A stretch of 64,000 nucleotides of DNA from Flavobacterium soli DSM 19725 (GTDB lineage Bacteria; Bacteroidota; Bacteroidia; Flavobacteriales; Flavobacteriaceae), in NCBI RefSeq assembly GCF_000422705.1, contig NZ_AUGO01000003.1, positions 372,001-436,000 on the forward strand, read 5' to 3'. Shown piece after piece: positions 62,848 through 64,000 of the stretch. Position 1 is the stretch's first letter; the number at the start of each line of letters is the position of its first letter. The position numbers and the translations under genes were made by a program. The notes under the pieces are model-generated. The model saw nothing but the letters and a program-made list of their open reading frames with translations, was not told where the DNA came from and ran no database searches.

Positions 62848-64000
62848 ATGAATCTATCAGAAAAAGACAGCCAATATCTTTGGCATCCTTATACACAACA
62901 TAAAACCGCCACACCTCCCATTGCAATTGCTAAGGGAAAAGATGCCTTGCTTTGGGACGAAAACGGAAAAGAATATATTGACGCGATTGCTTCGTGGTGG
63001 GTGAATCCATTTGGGCATTCGAATCAGTTTATTGCCGATGCAATTTACAAGCAACTGACTACTTTGGAACACGTTTTGTTTGGCGGATTTACCCATAGTC
63101 CGGCGATTGAAGTGGCCGAAAAATTAATGGAAATACTTCCGAACAATCAGCAAAAAATATTCTTTTCAGACAATGGTTCCACTTCTGTGGAAGTTGCCAT
63201 CAAGGTTGCCTTGCAATATTTCTACAATAAGGGAGAAAAGAGAACTACCATAATTGCGTTTGAAAATGCTTTTCATGGCGATACTTTTGCCGCAATGGCT
63301 GCAAGTGGTATTTCGTTTTACACCCAAGCTTTTCAAGGAATGTTTATTGATGTAGTGCGAATTCCGGTTCCCGTAAAAGGTGAAGAAACAGCCAGTTATG
63401 AAGCATTGAAAAATGTTATTTCCACCTATAATTGTGCCGGATTTATATTTGAGCCTTTGGTTCAAGGAGCTGCCGGAATGGTCATGTATGAAGCCGAAGC
63501 TTTGGATGTACTGCTGCAAATCTGCAAAGAAAATAATATCCTGACAATTGCCGATGAAGTGATGACAGGTTTCGGAAAAACAGGAAAAAACTTTGCATGC
63601 GATTATATAAAAGGCCAGCCCGATATGATGTGCCTTTCGAAAGCCTTGACAGGTGGAACAATCCCGATGGCGATAACCACTTTTACACAGGATTTATTTG
63701 ATGCTTTTTATGATGATGATATCAACAAGGCTTTGTTTCACGGACATACTTTTACTGCAAATCCAACGGGTTGTGCAGCAGCTTTGGCGAGTATGCAACT
63801 TTTGCAATCAGCCGAAATTCAAGAGAGTATTGTTAGAGTAAATCAGAGGCATCTGGCTTTTCAGCAACATATTAAAAACCATGCGAGAGTGAAAACCACT
63901 AGAGTTTTGGGAACCATTTTTGCATTGGAAATTAAAATCGAAAGTGAGGAAAGCTATTATGGTTCCATGCGAACCAAGCTTTATAATTTCTTTATTGAAA
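62848..64000 (+). CDS. bioA: Adenosylmethionine-8-amino-7-oxononanoate aminotransferase, 3' end cut by the window edge
   Basis: Class III PLP aminotransferase that makes 7,8-diaminopelargonate using S-adenosylmethionine as amino donor. The visible 384 residues begin MNLSEKDSQYLWHPYTQ with the BioA-typical WHPYTQ. They contain IASWWVNPFGHS, SDNGSTSVEVAIKVA, FHGDTFAAM, the PLP-binding IADEVMTGFGKTG and the lysine segment CLSKALTGGTIPMA. The C-terminal end lies beyond position 64000. It follows bioD after 78 bp; the three genes cover three of the four last steps of biotin synthesis, with bioB not seen here. Confidence 0.95.
   Translation, partial: MNLSEKDSQYLWHPYTQHKTATPPIAIAKGKDALLWDENGKEYIDAIASWWVNPFGHSNQFIADAIYKQLTTLEHVLFGGFTHSPAIEVAEKLMEILPNNQQKIFFSDNGSTSVEVAIKVALQYFYNKGEKRTTIIAFENAFHGDTFAAMAASGISFYTQAFQGMFIDVVRIPVPVKGEETASYEALKNVISTYNCAGFIFEPLVQGAAGMVMYEAEALDVLLQICKENNILTIADEVMTGFGKTGKNFACDYIKGQPDMMCLSKALTGGTIPMAITTFTQDLFDAFYDDDINKALFHGHTFTANPTGCAAALASMQLLQSAEIQESIVRVNQRHLAFQQHIKNHARVKTTRVLGTIFALEIKIESEESYYGSMRTKLYNFFIE

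Noticed and set aside
1..64000. tRNA, rRNA, transposase, integrase or prophage genes
   Set aside because: I looked for these in the intergenic regions and the translated frames and found no supporting sequence.

Overview
The window reads as chromosomal DNA of a Bacteroidota bacterium, most likely the Flavobacteriaceae and plausibly Flavobacterium itself. It is AT-rich. Many genes have the TAnnTTTG -7 element typical of this phylum and little Shine-Dalgarno signal. Several large secreted proteins end in type IX secretion (T9SS) sorting domains. Lineage-typical gene blocks are present, such as the DUF4271/uroporphyrinogen synthase pair and DUF4296 next to dihydroorotase. I saw no tRNA, rRNA, CRISPR array, transposase or prophage. 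All family names are from my own reading of the sequence; no database search was run.

Layout. 1-2.5 kb: galK (cut by the window edge) and tyrS. 2.8-10.4 kb: a tight six-gene minus-strand operon. In transcription order it encodes a 77-aa double-glycine peptide precursor, a two-motif aspartic-protease-like lipoprotein with a PDZ domain, an HExxH-like putative peptide-modifying protein, a secreted amidohydrolase, a peptidase-containing ABC exporter and an HlyD-type adaptor. 10.5-14.5 kb: its probable regulatory neighbours: a LuxR-type response regulator, a LytTR regulator with a degenerate receiver, a small lipoprotein with an acidic tail, and a TPR histidine kinase. Together these look like an undescribed secreted-peptide (bacteriocin or pheromone-like RiPP) system and are the most interesting part of the window.

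14.8-20.1 kb: housekeeping genes (epimerase, DUF4296, dihydroorotase, polyprenol-phosphate glycosyltransferase, DUF4271, uroporphyrinogen-III synthase). 20.4-37.3 kb: a T9SS cargo island with adhesin/fibronectin, DUF11-like, CUB-like/FnIII/RCC1 and YWTD-propeller proteins, followed by a membrane-anchored AraC/TPR regulator. One cargo gene is split by a +2 frameshift in a (TA)n tract, so it is either phase-variable, broken or misassembled. 37.4-43.5 kb: the 2-oxoglutarate dehydrogenase genes sucA-sucB, an outer-membrane-type protein and a polyprenyl diphosphate synthase. 43.7-50.4 kb: a tetR-tolC-MFP-RND efflux operon with two operator-like palindromes around its promoter. 50.7-56.2 kb: an iron/siderophore uptake cluster (TonB receptor, DUF4198, two small membrane proteins, PepSY reductase) whose promoter is flanked by an inverted pair of identical Fur-box-like sites. 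56.3-64 kb: small exported proteins, a TlpA-like thioredoxin, aspS, a cold-shock protein and the biotin genes bioF-bioD-bioA (bioA cut by the window end).

The non-coding DNA also carries structure. There are two copies of a ~130-bp dispersed repeat with a covarying hairpin, long AT-rich inverted repeats in gene spacers, a shared ~37-bp element upstream of bioF and bioD, and many clear intrinsic terminators.
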